Origin: Lachnospiraceae bacterium
GTDB taxonomy: Bacteria; Bacillota; Clostridia; Lachnospirales; Lachnospiraceae
Assembly (NCBI GenBank): GCA_016283755.1
Contig: JAEENO010000040.1
Span: forward strand, 1 to 64,000
Length of the DNA stretch: 64,000 nt
Reading direction: 5' to 3'
In this document: in pieces, positions 35,668 to 46,243 of the stretch
Layout: every line of letters starts with the position of its first letter
How positions within the stretch are numbered: position 1 is the stretch's first letter
Notes under the pieces: generated by a model
Database searches by the model: none
Seen by the model: only the letters and a program-made list of their open reading frames with translations
Told to the model about the DNA's origin: nothing
Program-made: the position numbers and the translations under genes

Positions 35668-35693
35668 GAAAAAGACCACAAAGAATGTGGTCT
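35668..35693 (-). terminator. Terminator/attenuator between rpmH and rnpA
   Basis: AGACCACA / TGTGGTCT 8-bp stem with a 5-base loop (35673-35693) followed on the minus strand by TTTTTCTTCT. It would let rpmH be made in excess over rnpA. Confidence 0.8.
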
Positions 35694-35704
35694 GTAACTT
35701 TTAT

Positions 35705-35839
35705 CTATGCTGATAACTGTCTTCTTCCCTTTAATCTTCTGGCCTGTAAAACTTTTCTTCCGCCCGGAGTACTCATTCTTGCTCTGAATCCGTGTACTTT
35801 AGATCTATGTCTCTTATTTGGCTGAAATGTCATCTTCAT
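35705..35839 (-). CDS. rpmH: 50S ribosomal protein bL34
   Basis: A 44-residue very basic protein, [18 protein letters not shown] at the N terminus and RGRRQLSA-type tail ([10 protein letters not shown]), the universal bL34 pattern. GGAGGTG lies 10 bases upstream of the ATG. First gene leftward of the origin. Confidence 0.98.
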   Translation of the reverse strand: MKMTFQPNKRHRSKVHGFRARMSTPGGRKVLQARRLKGRRQLSA

Positions 35840-35880
35840 AATCGTATACACCTCCTTTACGGTTACAAAACATCACTTCT

Positions 35881-35908
35881 ATTATACAAGGGAAAAAGAA
35901 TAAGTCAA
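35881..35908 (-). promoter_or_regulatory. Predicted promoter of rpmH
   Basis: Minus strand -35 TTGACT (35903-35908), 16-base spacer, -10 TATAAT (35881-35886), about 40 bases before the rpmH start. Confidence 0.7.
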
Positions 35909-35939
35909 GGAAAAAATGCCGATATTTACAAGAAAATTA

Positions 35940-36215
35940 GGTTATACACAAGATATATGACTTATCAACAGTTATTAACTATATGTTGATAACAATTTGT
36001 TTATAAAAGTTAAATATCAAAAGTATCAACTTTAAGTTGTAAACATGGTGTATAATTTTGTTGATAATATTCTATGACGCAAAAATTTCGGATTCTAGCC
36101 ATTTTTATATAATACTAAACCCCCCACACATATACTAATATTTCTTGAATATTTGATAAAAGTAGAGTATGATAGTAATGGGTAAAATTGATTATTTTGT
36201 GGATAGGAGACCTGA
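35940..36215. other. oriC: Replication origin, rpmH-dnaA part (DnaA-box cluster)
   Basis: AT-rich gap with DnaA-box-like 9-mers. TTATACACA at 35942-35950 matches the consensus. TTATCAACA (35962-35970), its reverse at 35984-35992 and 36059-36067, a TTATAAACA-type reverse at 35998-36006, and CTATCCACA reverse at 36198-36206 differ by one base. The last overlaps the dnaA ribosome site. Genes diverge from here on both sides. Confidence 0.8.
36145..36173 (+). promoter_or_regulatory. Predicted promoter of dnaA
   Basis: -35 TTGAAT (36145-36150), 17-base spacer, -10 TATGAT (36168-36173), about 40 bases before the ATG; near-consensus DnaA boxes lie both upstream and downstream, consistent with autoregulation. 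Confidence 0.65.
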
Positions 36216-37577
36216 ATGAACATAGTCGAACAAAAATGGGATGAAATCCTTGAAACCATGCGTGTTGAATATGAACTATCACCTATAGTCTTCGAGACAT
36301 GGCTTAAGAAACCACTTAAAGTCGGTAATGTTACCGATAATAAAATTGAAATAATTGTAGATCTTGATTCTCAATCATTAGCATATATTAAGAAGAGATA
36401 CTATAACCCTCTTAACGTTACAATTGCAAGCATCCTTGGCAAAGAATACGAACTTGAATTTATCTTGGCCAATAATTATAAACCTGTAAGCGACGTTAAG
36501 CTTAATAAAGATGTCATTGTTAATGATAAAGAACATGATAATCTTAATCCTAATTATACATTTGATAAATTTGTAGTAGGTGCCAACAACAGATTTGCAC
36601 ATGCTGCATCTCTTGCTGTGGCCGAATCTCCGGGTGAAGTATATAATCCTTTATTTATATACGGAGGTGTAGGTCTTGGTAAGACTCACCTTATTCAGTC
36701 TATTGCACATTATATTAAGGATAATAATCCTTCATTAAAAGTTCTCTACGTATCATCTGAGAAATTTACCAATGACTTAATCGATGCAATAAGAAATAAT
36801 AAAAATAATAATTCATCTGCAATGAATAAATTCAGGGAAAAGTATAGAAACGTAGATGTACTTATTATAGATGATATTCAATTTATCATTGGTAAAGAAG
36901 GTACGCAGGAAGAATTCTTCCATACTTTCAATGAATTATATATTCAGAATAAAGCTATTATTATTTCATCAGATAGACAGCCTAAAGAAATGGAAACTTT
37001 GGAAGAAAGAATAAGATCCAGATTTGATCAGGGTTTACTTGCAGATATTTCAATTCCGGACTTTGAAACAAGAGCTGCCATATTAAGAAAAAAACAGGAA
37101 GCAGATAATATTCATATTGATGATGAAATAATTAATTACATAGCAATGAATATTAAATCCAACGTAAGAGAACTTGAAGGTGCACTTAATAAGCTTATTG
37201 CTTATTCAAACCTTGAAGGTAAAGAAATAACAATGGAAATAGCAGAAAAAGAATTGGCTAACATTATTTCTCCTGATAAACCTAAAAAACTTACTCCTCA
37301 GATAATAATAGAAGTAGTTGCCGATCATTTTCAGATATCACTTGAACAAATGATAGGTAAATCAAGAACTAATAATATTGCATTTCCGCGACAGATTGCG
37401 ATGTATTTATGTAAAACGATGACTTCCGATTATTCACTTGATGCAATAGGTGAAGTATTGGGAGGAAGAGATCATTCCACTATATTACATGGATACAATA
37501 AGATAGAAGGAGAAATATCAAAAGATGAAAATACATCTCAGATAATTGAGACAATAAAAAAGAAGTTATCTCCTTAA
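36216..37577 (+). CDS. dnaA: Chromosomal replication initiator protein DnaA
   Basis: A 453-residue AAA+ initiator. Domain I at the N terminus (WDEILETMRVEYE), domain III with GGVGLGKTHLIQ near residue 149 and DVLIIDDIQFI near 217, and domain IV with the DnaA-box-reading DHSTILHGYNKIE signature near 425-437. It binds the boxes on both sides of its own gene and melts the origin. The ribosome site AGGAG overlaps a DnaA-box-like sequence. Confidence 0.99.
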   Translation: MNIVEQKWDEILETMRVEYELSPIVFETWLKKPLKVGNVTDNKIEIIVDLDSQSLAYIKKRYYNPLNVTIASILGKEYELEFILANNYKPVSDVKLNKDVIVNDKEHDNLNPNYTFDKFVVGANNRFAHAASLAVAESPGEVYNPLFIYGGVGLGKTHLIQSIAHYIKDNNPSLKVLYVSSEKFTNDLIDAIRNNKNNNSSAMNKFREKYRNVDVLIIDDIQFIIGKEGTQEEFFHTFNELYIQNKAIIISSDRQPKEMETLEERIRSRFDQGLLADISIPDFETRAAILRKKQEADNIHIDDEIINYIAMNIKSNVRELEGALNKLIAYSNLEGKEITMEIAEKELANIISPDKPKKLTPQIIIEVVADHFQISLEQMIGKSRTNNIAFPRQIAMYLCKTMTSDYSLDAIGEVLGGRDHSTILHGYNKIEGEISKDENTSQIIETIKKKLSP

Positions 37578-37838
37578 GTCGTTATTAATATGTTTATATA
37601 AGGTATATTGACTGTTAACAATGTAATGTATAATTTTACGCTCTTAAAATTGTTAACACTTTGTGAAAGTTATGAGTTCATTTTGAGAAATGTTTTAACC
37701 CAATTATCAGAATAACAAATCCTATAATAATCACATATTTTTAACCTTTACACATATTAACCGCACCTAATACTATTACTACTAAAATAATAATATATAT
37801 ATATTTATTTTTATACTCGAAAGGAGTTACGAACAAAA
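37578..37838. other. oriC: Replication origin, dnaA-dnaN part with DnaA-trio element
   Basis: A 260-base AT-rich gap. CTTTACACA (37746-37754) is one mismatch from a DnaA box; a GC-rich patch CCGCAC (37761-37766) follows, then six triplets CTA ATA CTA TTA CTA CTA (37767-37784) and an A/T tract with (AT)n to ~37815. This matches the unwinding-element layout known from B. subtilis (box, GC-rich, DnaA-trios, AT-rich). A possible dnaN promoter TTGACT-15-TATAAT lies at 37608-37634. Confidence 0.8.
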
Positions 37839-38948
37839 ATGAAAATAAGATGTTCACAATCAAATCTATTAAAAGGTATTACTACAGTTTCAAAAGCAGT
37901 TTCCAACAAAACAAGCATGGCTATTCTTGAATGTATTCTTGTTGATGCTTCAGGAGATGAAATTAAATTAACAGCCAATAATATGGAACTTGGAATTGAA
38001 ACTATTGTTGAAGGTGAAATACTTGAAAGAGGTATTATAGCTTTTGATACCAAAATATTTTCAGAGATAGTTCGTAAGCTTCCTGATAACGATATTTTAA
38101 TTACAGTTGAAAGTGATATGAAGACACGTATTGAATGTGAAAAATCATGTTTCAATATCATAGGCAAATCCGGTGAAGATTTTCCTTATCTTCCAATGAT
38201 AGAAAGAAATAATAAAATTACTATTTCCCAGTTTTCTTTAAGAGAAATAATAAGACAGACCATATTTGCGATTAATGAAAATGATTCCAATAAAATGATG
38301 GGTTGTGAATTATTCAGAATTCATGAGAATGAATTAAGTGTAGTATCACTTGACGGTCATAGAGTAGCAATTAGAAAAATAAATCTTAATAACAGTTATC
38401 CTGATAAGGATTTAATAGTTCCGGGAAGAACATTACAGGAAATTATTAAGATTATTAACGGCGGACAGGAAGATAACGTTAATATCTATTATACCAATAA
38501 TCATATTTTATTTGAGTTTGATAAGACAACTGTTGTATCAAGACTTGTTGAAGGTGAATTCTTTAAGATAAGTACAATGCTTTCAGCAGATTATAAGACA
38601 AAAGTCACGATTAATAAGCGTGAACTTTTAAGTGGTATAGATCGTTCAACAGTATTTGTTGAAGGTGGTGATAAGAAGCCTATTAAAATGAATATTGTTA
38701 ATAACATACTTGAGATAAGCATGGCTTCTTATTCAGGATCTATGAAAGAGGAGATCAATATTACAAAAGAAGGCGAAGATTTAATGATCGGATTTAATTC
38801 AAAGTTCTTTATTGATGCCTTAAGAGTAATAGATGATGAAGAAGTATCGCTTTATATGGTTAATCCAAAAGCTCCATGCTTTATTAAAGATAAAGACGAA
38901 AGCTATATTTATTTGATTTTACCTATTAATTTTAATTCTGCTTCGTAA
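37839..38948 (+). CDS. dnaN: DNA polymerase III beta subunit (sliding clamp)
   Basis: A 369-residue clamp, normal for the family, with three repeats of the clamp fold. Recognisable blocks are SNKTSMAILECILVDA early on, FAINENDSNKMMGCELFRI in the middle, LSVVSLDGHRVAIRK, and a terminal hydrophobic YLILPIN segment that forms the partner pocket. GGAGTT is 13 bases before the ATG. Directly after the DnaA-trio region. Confidence 0.98.
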   Translation: MKIRCSQSNLLKGITTVSKAVSNKTSMAILECILVDASGDEIKLTANNMELGIETIVEGEILERGIIAFDTKIFSEIVRKLPDNDILITVESDMKTRIECEKSCFNIIGKSGEDFPYLPMIERNNKITISQFSLREIIRQTIFAINENDSNKMMGCELFRIHENELSVVSLDGHRVAIRKINLNNSYPDKDLIVPGRTLQEIIKIINGGQEDNVNIYYTNNHILFEFDKTTVVSRLVEGEFFKISTMLSADYKTKVTINKRELLSGIDRSTVFVEGGDKKPIKMNIVNNILEISMASYSGSMKEEINITKEGEDLMIGFNSKFFIDALRVIDDEEVSLYMVNPKAPCFIKDKDESYIYLILPINFNSAS

Positions 38949-38963
38949 AAAAGAAGGTAAATT

Positions 38964-39173
38964 ATGGAAGAAATTAAATTAAGAGATGAATATATCAAAC
39001 TTGGCCAGGCTTTAAAGGCAGTAGGTTTTGTAGAATCCGGCGTTGATGCAAAGGATGTTATAACAGAAGGACTTGTTAAAGTTAACGGTGAAGTTGATAC
39101 CCGTCGCGGAAGAAAATTATATGACGGTGATGTAGTAACATTTGAAGGACAAGAGATAATTATTAAAAAATGA
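38964..39173 (+). CDS. yaaA: S4-domain RNA-binding protein YaaA/RlbA
   Basis: A 69-residue S4-like protein with IKLGQALKAVGFVESGVDAKDVITEGLVKVNGEVDTRRGRKLYDGD, the standard S4 RNA-binding turn. It is always found between dnaN and recF in Firmicutes. Function in RNA binding is by family. Overlaps recF by 4 bases. Confidence 0.93.
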   Translation: MEEIKLRDEYIKLGQALKAVGFVESGVDAKDVITEGLVKVNGEVDTRRGRKLYDGDVVTFEGQEIIIKK

Positions 39174-40255
39174 TTGTTAAAAAGTTAGAGCTTTTAAATT
39201 ACAGGAATTATGAATATCTTAATATTGATTTTGATTCCGGCATTAATATTTTATATGGTGATAATGCACAGGGTAAAACCAATATTTTAGAAGCTTTATA
39301 TATGAGCGGAACTTCAAAATCTCATAAAAATGCCAAAGATAAAGAAACTATCAAATTTGGTGAAGAAGAAGCTCATATTAAGACAATTGTTTTAAAAAAT
39401 GATATCGAATACAAAATAGATATTCATTTAAAAAGTCATAAAAACAAAGGTATTGCTATTAACGGTGTGCCTATTAAAAAAGCTACCGAACTTTTCGGTG
39501 TATTAAATATTATTTTCTTTTCTCCTGAGGATCTTAACATAATAAAAGAAGGTCCTTCAGAGCGAAGAAGATTTATTGATATGGAATTATGCCAGCTTGA
39601 TAAGGTATATCTTCATAATCTCACCAATTATAATAAAATACTTAATCAAAGAAACAAACTTCTTAAAGATATGCTTGATAAGCCGTCTTTAAGAGATACG
39701 CTTGATTCCTGGGATGAGCAATTATTAAAATACGGAAAAGAGATAATAGAAAGACGTAAGAAGTTTATCGACGATTTAAATGAAGTAATATTCCTTATTC
39801 ACAAGAAATTATCAGGTAATAAAGAAGAACTTACAATTACTTATGAACCGGATGTTACTTTAAGTAATTATGAAAATGCTTTAAAAGAAGCAATAAAAAA
39901 GGACGAGCGCTTTTTAACTACGTCGGTAGGACCGCACAGAGACGATATGGCATTTTTAATTAAAAATGTTGATCTTAGAAAGTATGGTTCTCAGGGGCAG
40001 CAGCGAACTGCAGCGCTTTCTTTAAAACTTTCGGAAATTGAACTTGTTAAGTCAATTATTAAAGAGGAACCAATATTGCTTCTTGATGATGTCTTATCTG
40101 AACTTGATAAAGGCAGACAAAATCAGTTATTAAGCAGTATCAATAAGACTCAGACAATAATAACCTGTACCGGTCTTGATGAATTTATTAATGAACGTAT
40201 ATCTTTAAACAAGGTATTTCATGTTATAGATGGAAAAGTATATGAGGGAAATTAA
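39170..40255 (+). CDS. recF: DNA replication and repair protein RecF
   Basis: A 361-residue SMC-like ATPase of normal length. Walker A GDNAQGKTNILEA near residue 30, ABC signature-like SQGQQRTAALSLKLSE near residue 271, and Walker B LLLDDVLSELDKGRQ. It loads RecA at single-strand gaps with RecO/RecR. Start overlaps the yaaA stop; 15 bases from gyrB. Confidence 0.97.
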   Translation: MIVKKLELLNYRNYEYLNIDFDSGINILYGDNAQGKTNILEALYMSGTSKSHKNAKDKETIKFGEEEAHIKTIVLKNDIEYKIDIHLKSHKNKGIAINGVPIKKATELFGVLNIIFFSPEDLNIIKEGPSERRRFIDMELCQLDKVYLHNLTNYNKILNQRNKLLKDMLDKPSLRDTLDSWDEQLLKYGKEIIERRKKFIDDLNEVIFLIHKKLSGNKEELTITYEPDVTLSNYENALKEAIKKDERFLTTSVGPHRDDMAFLIKNVDLRKYGSQGQQRTAALSLKLSEIELVKSIIKEEPILLLDDVLSELDKGRQNQLLSSINKTQTIITCTGLDEFINERISLNKVFHVIDGKVYEGN

Positions 40256-40270
40256 TCAGGAGGCTTATAG

Positions 40271-42199
<1,929 letters not shown>

Positions 42200-42213
42200 G
42201 AGAGAGGCTCAGT

Positions 42214-44751
42214 ATGGAAGATAATATATTTGACAATATACACGAAGTCGATCTTAAAAAGACGATGGAGACATCATACATCGATTATGCCATGAGTGTA
42301 ATTGCAGCACGTGCATTACCGGATGTAAGAGACGGACTTAAGCCCGTTCAAAGAAGAGTACTCTACTCAATGATAGAATTAAGTAACACCTACGATAAAC
42401 CGCACAGAAAATGTGCACGTATCGTAGGTGATACAATGGGTAAATATCACCCTCACGGTGATTCATCCATTTACGGTGCTTTGGTTAATATGGCACAGTC
42501 ATGGTCCACAAGATATCCGCTTGTTGACGGACACGGAAATTTTGGCTCAATGGACGGAGACGGTGCAGCCGCAATGCGATATACGGAAGCAAGGTTATCC
42601 AAGATTTCCATGGAAATGCTTGCAGATATCAACAAAGACACGGTAGACTTTGTTCCTAACTTTGATGAGACAGAAAAAGAGCCTACGGTACTTCCGTCAA
42701 GATTCCCTAACTTACTTGTTAACGGTACTACAGGTATCGCAGTAGGTATGGCAACCAATATGCCTCCTCATAACTTAAAGGAGACAATAGATGCGGTAAT
42801 TAAGATTATCGATAACAGAGTAGCCGAAGGAAGAGGCACAGAGATTGAAGAAATCTTAAGTATAATTAAGGGACCCGATTTCCCGACAGGCGGTGAAATT
42901 TTAGGAACCCGTGATATAGAAGAAGCCTACAGAACCGGCAAGGGTAAGATTAAGGTAAGAGCAATAACCAATATTGAGCCTATGGCTAACGGCAAGAACC
43001 GTATAATCGTAACAGAGTTACCTTATATGGTTAATAAAGCACGCCTTATCGAGAAGATTGCAGAGCTTGTAAAAGACAAAAAGATTGTAGGAATCACGGA
43101 TCTTCGTGATGAAACAAGCCGTGAAGGTATGAGAATCTGCATAGAATTACGTAAGGATGTTAACCCTAACGTAGTTTTAAACCAGCTTTATAAGCATACA
43201 CAGTTACAGGATACTTTCGGCGTAATAATGCTTGCGCTTGTAGATAACCAGCCTAAGATACTTACAATCTTGGAGATTTTGGAACAGTATCTTAAGTATC
43301 AGGAAGAAGTTGTAACAAGAAGAACCAGATTCGACCTTAATAAGGCAGAAGAAAGAGCACATATCTTAGAAGGATATTTGATTGCTCTTGATAATATCGA
43401 TGAAGTAATCACAATCATTCGCGGAAGCCGTGATACACAGAGCGCTAAGAACACTTTAATGGAGCGCTTTTCATTAACGGATGCGCAGGCACAGGCAATC
43501 GTAGACATGCGTCTTCGTGCATTGACAGGCTTGGAACGCGAGAAGATTGAGAATGAATATGCTGAACTAAAGAAGACAATTGAGCAGTTAAAGGCAATTC
43601 TTGCTGATGAAAAGCTCCTCCTTGGAGTTATCAAAGATGAGCTTATTGAGATTTCAAGAAAGTATGCAGATGAAAGAAGAACCAAGATAGGTTATGACGA
43701 TTCCGAGATTGCAGATGAGGATATGATTCCTAAGACTAATGTTGTAATCACAATGACCAAGCTTGGATATATCAAGAGAATGAGCATAGACAATTTCCGT
43801 GCTCAAAACAGAGGCGGTCGCGGAATTAAGGGCTTAGAGACAATCGATGACGATTATATTAAGGACCTTATGATGACAACTTCGCATCATACGCTTTTAT
43901 TCTTTACTAACCTTGGTCGTGTATACAGAATGAAGGCATTTGAGATTCCGGAAGCAGGAAGGACCGCAAGAGGTACCGCAATTATTAATTTATTGCAGTT
44001 ACAGCCTCAAGAGAGTATTACTTCCGTAATTCCTATCGATGAATTCTCGGAAGAAAAGTTCTTATTCATGGCAACGAAGAAGGGTATTGTTAAGAAGACG
44101 CCTACTTCAGAGTATATTAATATCAGAAAGACCGGTATCCAGGCAATAGGTCTTCGTGATGACGATCAGTTAATCGAAGTACAGATAACCGATAACAATG
44201 CGGAAGTTCTTATGGTAAGCCGTTACGGTCAGTGTATAAGATTTAAGGAAACCGATGTGCGTCCTACAGGTAGAACCGCTATGGGTGTAATAGGTATGAC
44301 ATTAGATGATCTTGATGAGGTTGTATCAATGCAGACCGACATTCAGGGTGAAGATTTACTTGTAGTTGCAGAATGCGGAATCGGAAAGAGAACGAAGATT
44401 ACAGATTTCTCATTACAGAATCGTGGCGGTAAGGGTGCAAAGTGCTACAAGATTATGGAGAAGACAGGCTACGTAGTCGGCGCTGTAGCAGTTAATGACG
44501 ATGACGAGATTATGATGATTACTACTGCAGGAATTATCATAAGAATGAAGGCATCGGGTATCTCCCAGTACGGTCGTGTTACATCCGGCGTTAAACTTGT
44601 AAACCTTGATAAGGATGTATTTGTAGCTTCAGTTGCAAGAGTAGTAGAAGATAAGAGCCTTTATACAGACGAAGAGCTTGCAAAGATGGCGGAAGAAGAG
44701 GCAGTAGATTCCGAAACATCAGATGATACAGACGATGGTGGCGAAAGCTAA
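42214..44751 (+). CDS. gyrA: DNA gyrase subunit A
   Basis: An 845-residue gyrase A. The catalytic tyrosine is Y123 in [12 protein letters not shown]. The C-terminal pinwheel includes a canonical-like gyrase box QNRGGKG near residue 731. In the quinolone-determining region Ser84 (E. coli Ser83) is retained but the residue equivalent to Asp87 is Gly88. The tail is acidic. Start is 15 bases from the gyrB stop; GAGAGG ribosome site. Confidence 0.99.
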   Translation: MEDNIFDNIHEVDLKKTMETSYIDYAMSVIAARALPDVRDGLKPVQRRVLYSMIELSNTYDKPHRKCARIVGDTMGKYHPHGDSSIYGALVNMAQSWSTRYPLVDGHGNFGSMDGDGAAAMRYTEARLSKISMEMLADINKDTVDFVPNFDETEKEPTVLPSRFPNLLVNGTTGIAVGMATNMPPHNLKETIDAVIKIIDNRVAEGRGTEIEEILSIIKGPDFPTGGEILGTRDIEEAYRTGKGKIKVRAITNIEPMANGKNRIIVTELPYMVNKARLIEKIAELVKDKKIVGITDLRDETSREGMRICIELRKDVNPNVVLNQLYKHTQLQDTFGVIMLALVDNQPKILTILEILEQYLKYQEEVVTRRTRFDLNKAEERAHILEGYLIALDNIDEVITIIRGSRDTQSAKNTLMERFSLTDAQAQAIVDMRLRALTGLEREKIENEYAELKKTIEQLKAILADEKLLLGVIKDELIEISRKYADERRTKIGYDDSEIADEDMIPKTNVVITMTKLGYIKRMSIDNFRAQNRGGRGIKGLETIDDDYIKDLMMTTSHHTLLFFTNLGRVYRMKAFEIPEAGRTARGTAIINLLQLQPQESITSVIPIDEFSEEKFLFMATKKGIVKKTPTSEYINIRKTGIQAIGLRDDDQLIEVQITDNNAEVLMVSRYGQCIRFKETDVRPTGRTAMGVIGMTLDDLDEVVSMQTDIQGEDLLVVAECGIGKRTKITDFSLQNRGGKGAKCYKIMEKTGYVVGAVAVNDDDEIMMITTAGIIIRMKASGISQYGRVTSGVKLVNLDKDVFVASVARVVEDKSLYTDEELAKMAEEEAVDSETSDDTDDGGES

Positions 44752-44775
44752 GGCTTAAGAGGAGTAAAGTAAAAA

Positions 44776-45669
44776 ATGGTAGCATATCTTACGGCGGGAT
44801 TTGACAATTTTTATGAAGTGGTATGGGTATTCCTAATCTATGCCTTCATAGGCTGGTGCGCAGAAGTTGCATATTCTGCCGTAACGAAAGGCACTTTTAT
44901 TAACAGGGGCTTCTTAAACGGCCCGGTATGTCCTATATACGGTGTCGGAATGCTTATGGTAGTATCATGTCTTACTCCGTTAAAGAGTAACCATCTTGTG
45001 CTATTCTTAGGTTCGATGCTGCTTACAACTGCAGTTGAGCTATTTGTCGGCTGGGGAATGGAAAAGGTCTTTCATCAACATTGGTGGGATTATTCGGATG
45101 AGCATTTTAATTTTAAGGGATATATATGCTTAAGATTTTCCTTGATTTGGGGATTTGCGTGTATGATGGTTATCGATATTGCGCATCCTCCAATCAAAAA
45201 ATTAATATCGATATTCCCGTATAGACTTGGAATAATTTTGCAGATATTCTTCTTTACGGTATTTATAGCGGATATCGTAATTACCGTTATGGCAGTACTT
45301 AAGATCAACAGTCACCTTATGATTATCAATGAGATTGATGCAAGACTTGATAAAATCTCCGATACAATCGGTGAGGGTATATATGAAGGCACAACCGATG
45401 TTAAGGAGCGTGTAATTAAGGTCAAAGAAGCTGCGGATGAGCAGAAAAAGACTTTACTTACTGCAAACGATGAGAGAATAGAGCGTCTTAAGGCCGAACG
45501 TGAAGAATTGAATATTAAGATTAAAGAAGCTTTCCATGTACGAAATGTCATTATGAACCGTATCATTAAGGCATTCCCTGAAATGAGATCTACAAGATAC
45601 GAAGTTGCAATGGAGAGATTTAAAAAAGCTCGTGAATTGAAGGCTAAGACAAAGGGAAGAAAAGAGTAA
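44776..45669 (+). CDS. CmpB-type membrane protein (putative ABC-transporter permease family)
   Basis: A 297-residue protein of the CmpB/ABC-transporter type IV family: the signature FIGWCAEVAYSAVTKGTFINRGFLNGPVCPIYG, then VELFVGWGMEKVFHQHWWDYSDEHFNFKGYICLRFSLIWG. About five membrane helices are followed by a charged helical tail (~180-297) with coiled-coil character. Function unknown; commonly next to gyrA in Lachnospiraceae. AGAGGAG precedes the ATG; 24 bases from gyrA. Confidence 0.87.
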   Translation: MVAYLTAGFDNFYEVVWVFLIYAFIGWCAEVAYSAVTKGTFINRGFLNGPVCPIYGVGMLMVVSCLTPLKSNHLVLFLGSMLLTTAVELFVGWGMEKVFHQHWWDYSDEHFNFKGYICLRFSLIWGFACMMVIDIAHPPIKKLISIFPYRLGIILQIFFFTVFIADIVITVMAVLKINSHLMIINEIDARLDKISDTIGEGIYEGTTDVKERVIKVKEAADEQKKTLLTANDERIERLKAEREELNIKIKEAFHVRNVIMNRIIKAFPEMRSTRYEVAMERFKKARELKAKTKGRKE

Positions 45670-45676
45670 TTTTTGG

Positions 45677-45706
45677 TTGACAATAGAAGGCACGATAAAG
45701 TATAAT
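45677..45706 (+). promoter_or_regulatory. Predicted promoter of tRNA-Ser
   Basis: -35 TTGACA (45677-45682), 18-base spacer, -10 TATAAT (45701-45706), both at consensus; the tRNA begins about 52 bases downstream. Confidence 0.85.
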
Positions 45707-45758
45707 AAGACTTGCGTTTAGCGCAAATTGAATAGAAGAACTATAAGTTCGGAATTCT

Positions 45759-45847
45759 GGAGAAGTACTCAAGAGGCCGAAGAGGTGCCCCTGCTAAGGG
45801 TATAGGTCGGGTGAACCGGCGCGAGGGTTCAAATCCCTCCTTCTCCG
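45759..45847 (+). tRNA. tRNA-Ser (anticodon GCT)
   Basis: 89-base class II tRNA: GGAGAAG acceptor pairing with CTTCTCC, D-arm CTCAAGAGGCCGAAGAG, anticodon loop CTGCTAA, long variable arm, T-loop GTTCAAAT, discriminator G. CCA not encoded. A perfect 10-bp terminator follows. Confidence 0.95.
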
Positions 45848-45851
45848 TTTA

Positions 45852-45893
45852 ACTCTATCGAGAATCTTTTAAGATATCGATAGAGTTTTTATT
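45852..45893 (+). terminator. Terminator of tRNA-Ser
   Basis: ACTCTATCGA / TCGATAGAGT stem with an AT loop (45852-45886) followed by TTTTATTT. Confidence 0.9.
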
Positions 45894-45928
45894 TACAATT
45901 AAATCAAATTAAGTTCTCTTTAAAGCAA

Positions 45929-45957
45929 TTGCTTTTTTTATAAAAAAATAATATAAT
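45929..45957 (+). promoter_or_regulatory. Predicted promoter of the DUF1858 gene
   Basis: -35 TTGCTT (45929-45934), 17-base A/T spacer, -10 TATAAT (45952-45957), 34 bases before the ATG. The -35 is within the palindrome AAGCAATTGCTT. Confidence 0.65.
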
Positions 45958-45991
45958 GAAGCGCAGAGAGAATCGTTAGGAGGAAACTACT

Positions 45992-46201
45992 ATGGCAACA
46001 GTTACAAAGCAGACATTAATCGGCGAATTATTACATATTAACGCAGATGTAGCACCGCTTTTACTTGAAATCGGTATGCATTGTCTCGGATGCCCGTCTT
46101 CACAGATGGAGTCAATTGAAGAAGCAGCAATGGTTCACGGAATCGATCCTGATGAATTGGTTGAATCAATCAATAACTTCTTAATGGCACAGGGCGAATA
46201 A
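45992..46201 (+). CDS. DUF1858 domain protein (redox-disulfide type)
   Basis: A 69-residue protein consisting of one DUF1858 domain: [30 protein letters not shown] with the CxxC pair, then the helix [12 protein letters not shown]. Related small proteins are often linked to hybrid-cluster or other redox proteins; here it stands alone with its own promoter and terminator. AGGAGG precedes the ATG. Redox function is by family and not shown. Confidence 0.92.
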   Translation: MATVTKQTLIGELLHINADVAPLLLEIGMHCLGCPSSQMESIEEAAMVHGIDPDELVESINNFLMAQGE

Positions 46202-46212
46202 TTAAAAAATAG

Positions 46213-46240
46213 GCCGGTACTTAGGTACCGGCTATATTTA
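46213..46240. terminator. Bidirectional terminator
   Basis: GCCGGTAC / GTACCGGC perfect 8-bp stem with TTAG loop (46213-46232), A-run before and T-rich sequence after, shared by the convergent DUF1858 and helicase genes. Confidence 0.88.
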
Positions 46241-46243
46241 TAA

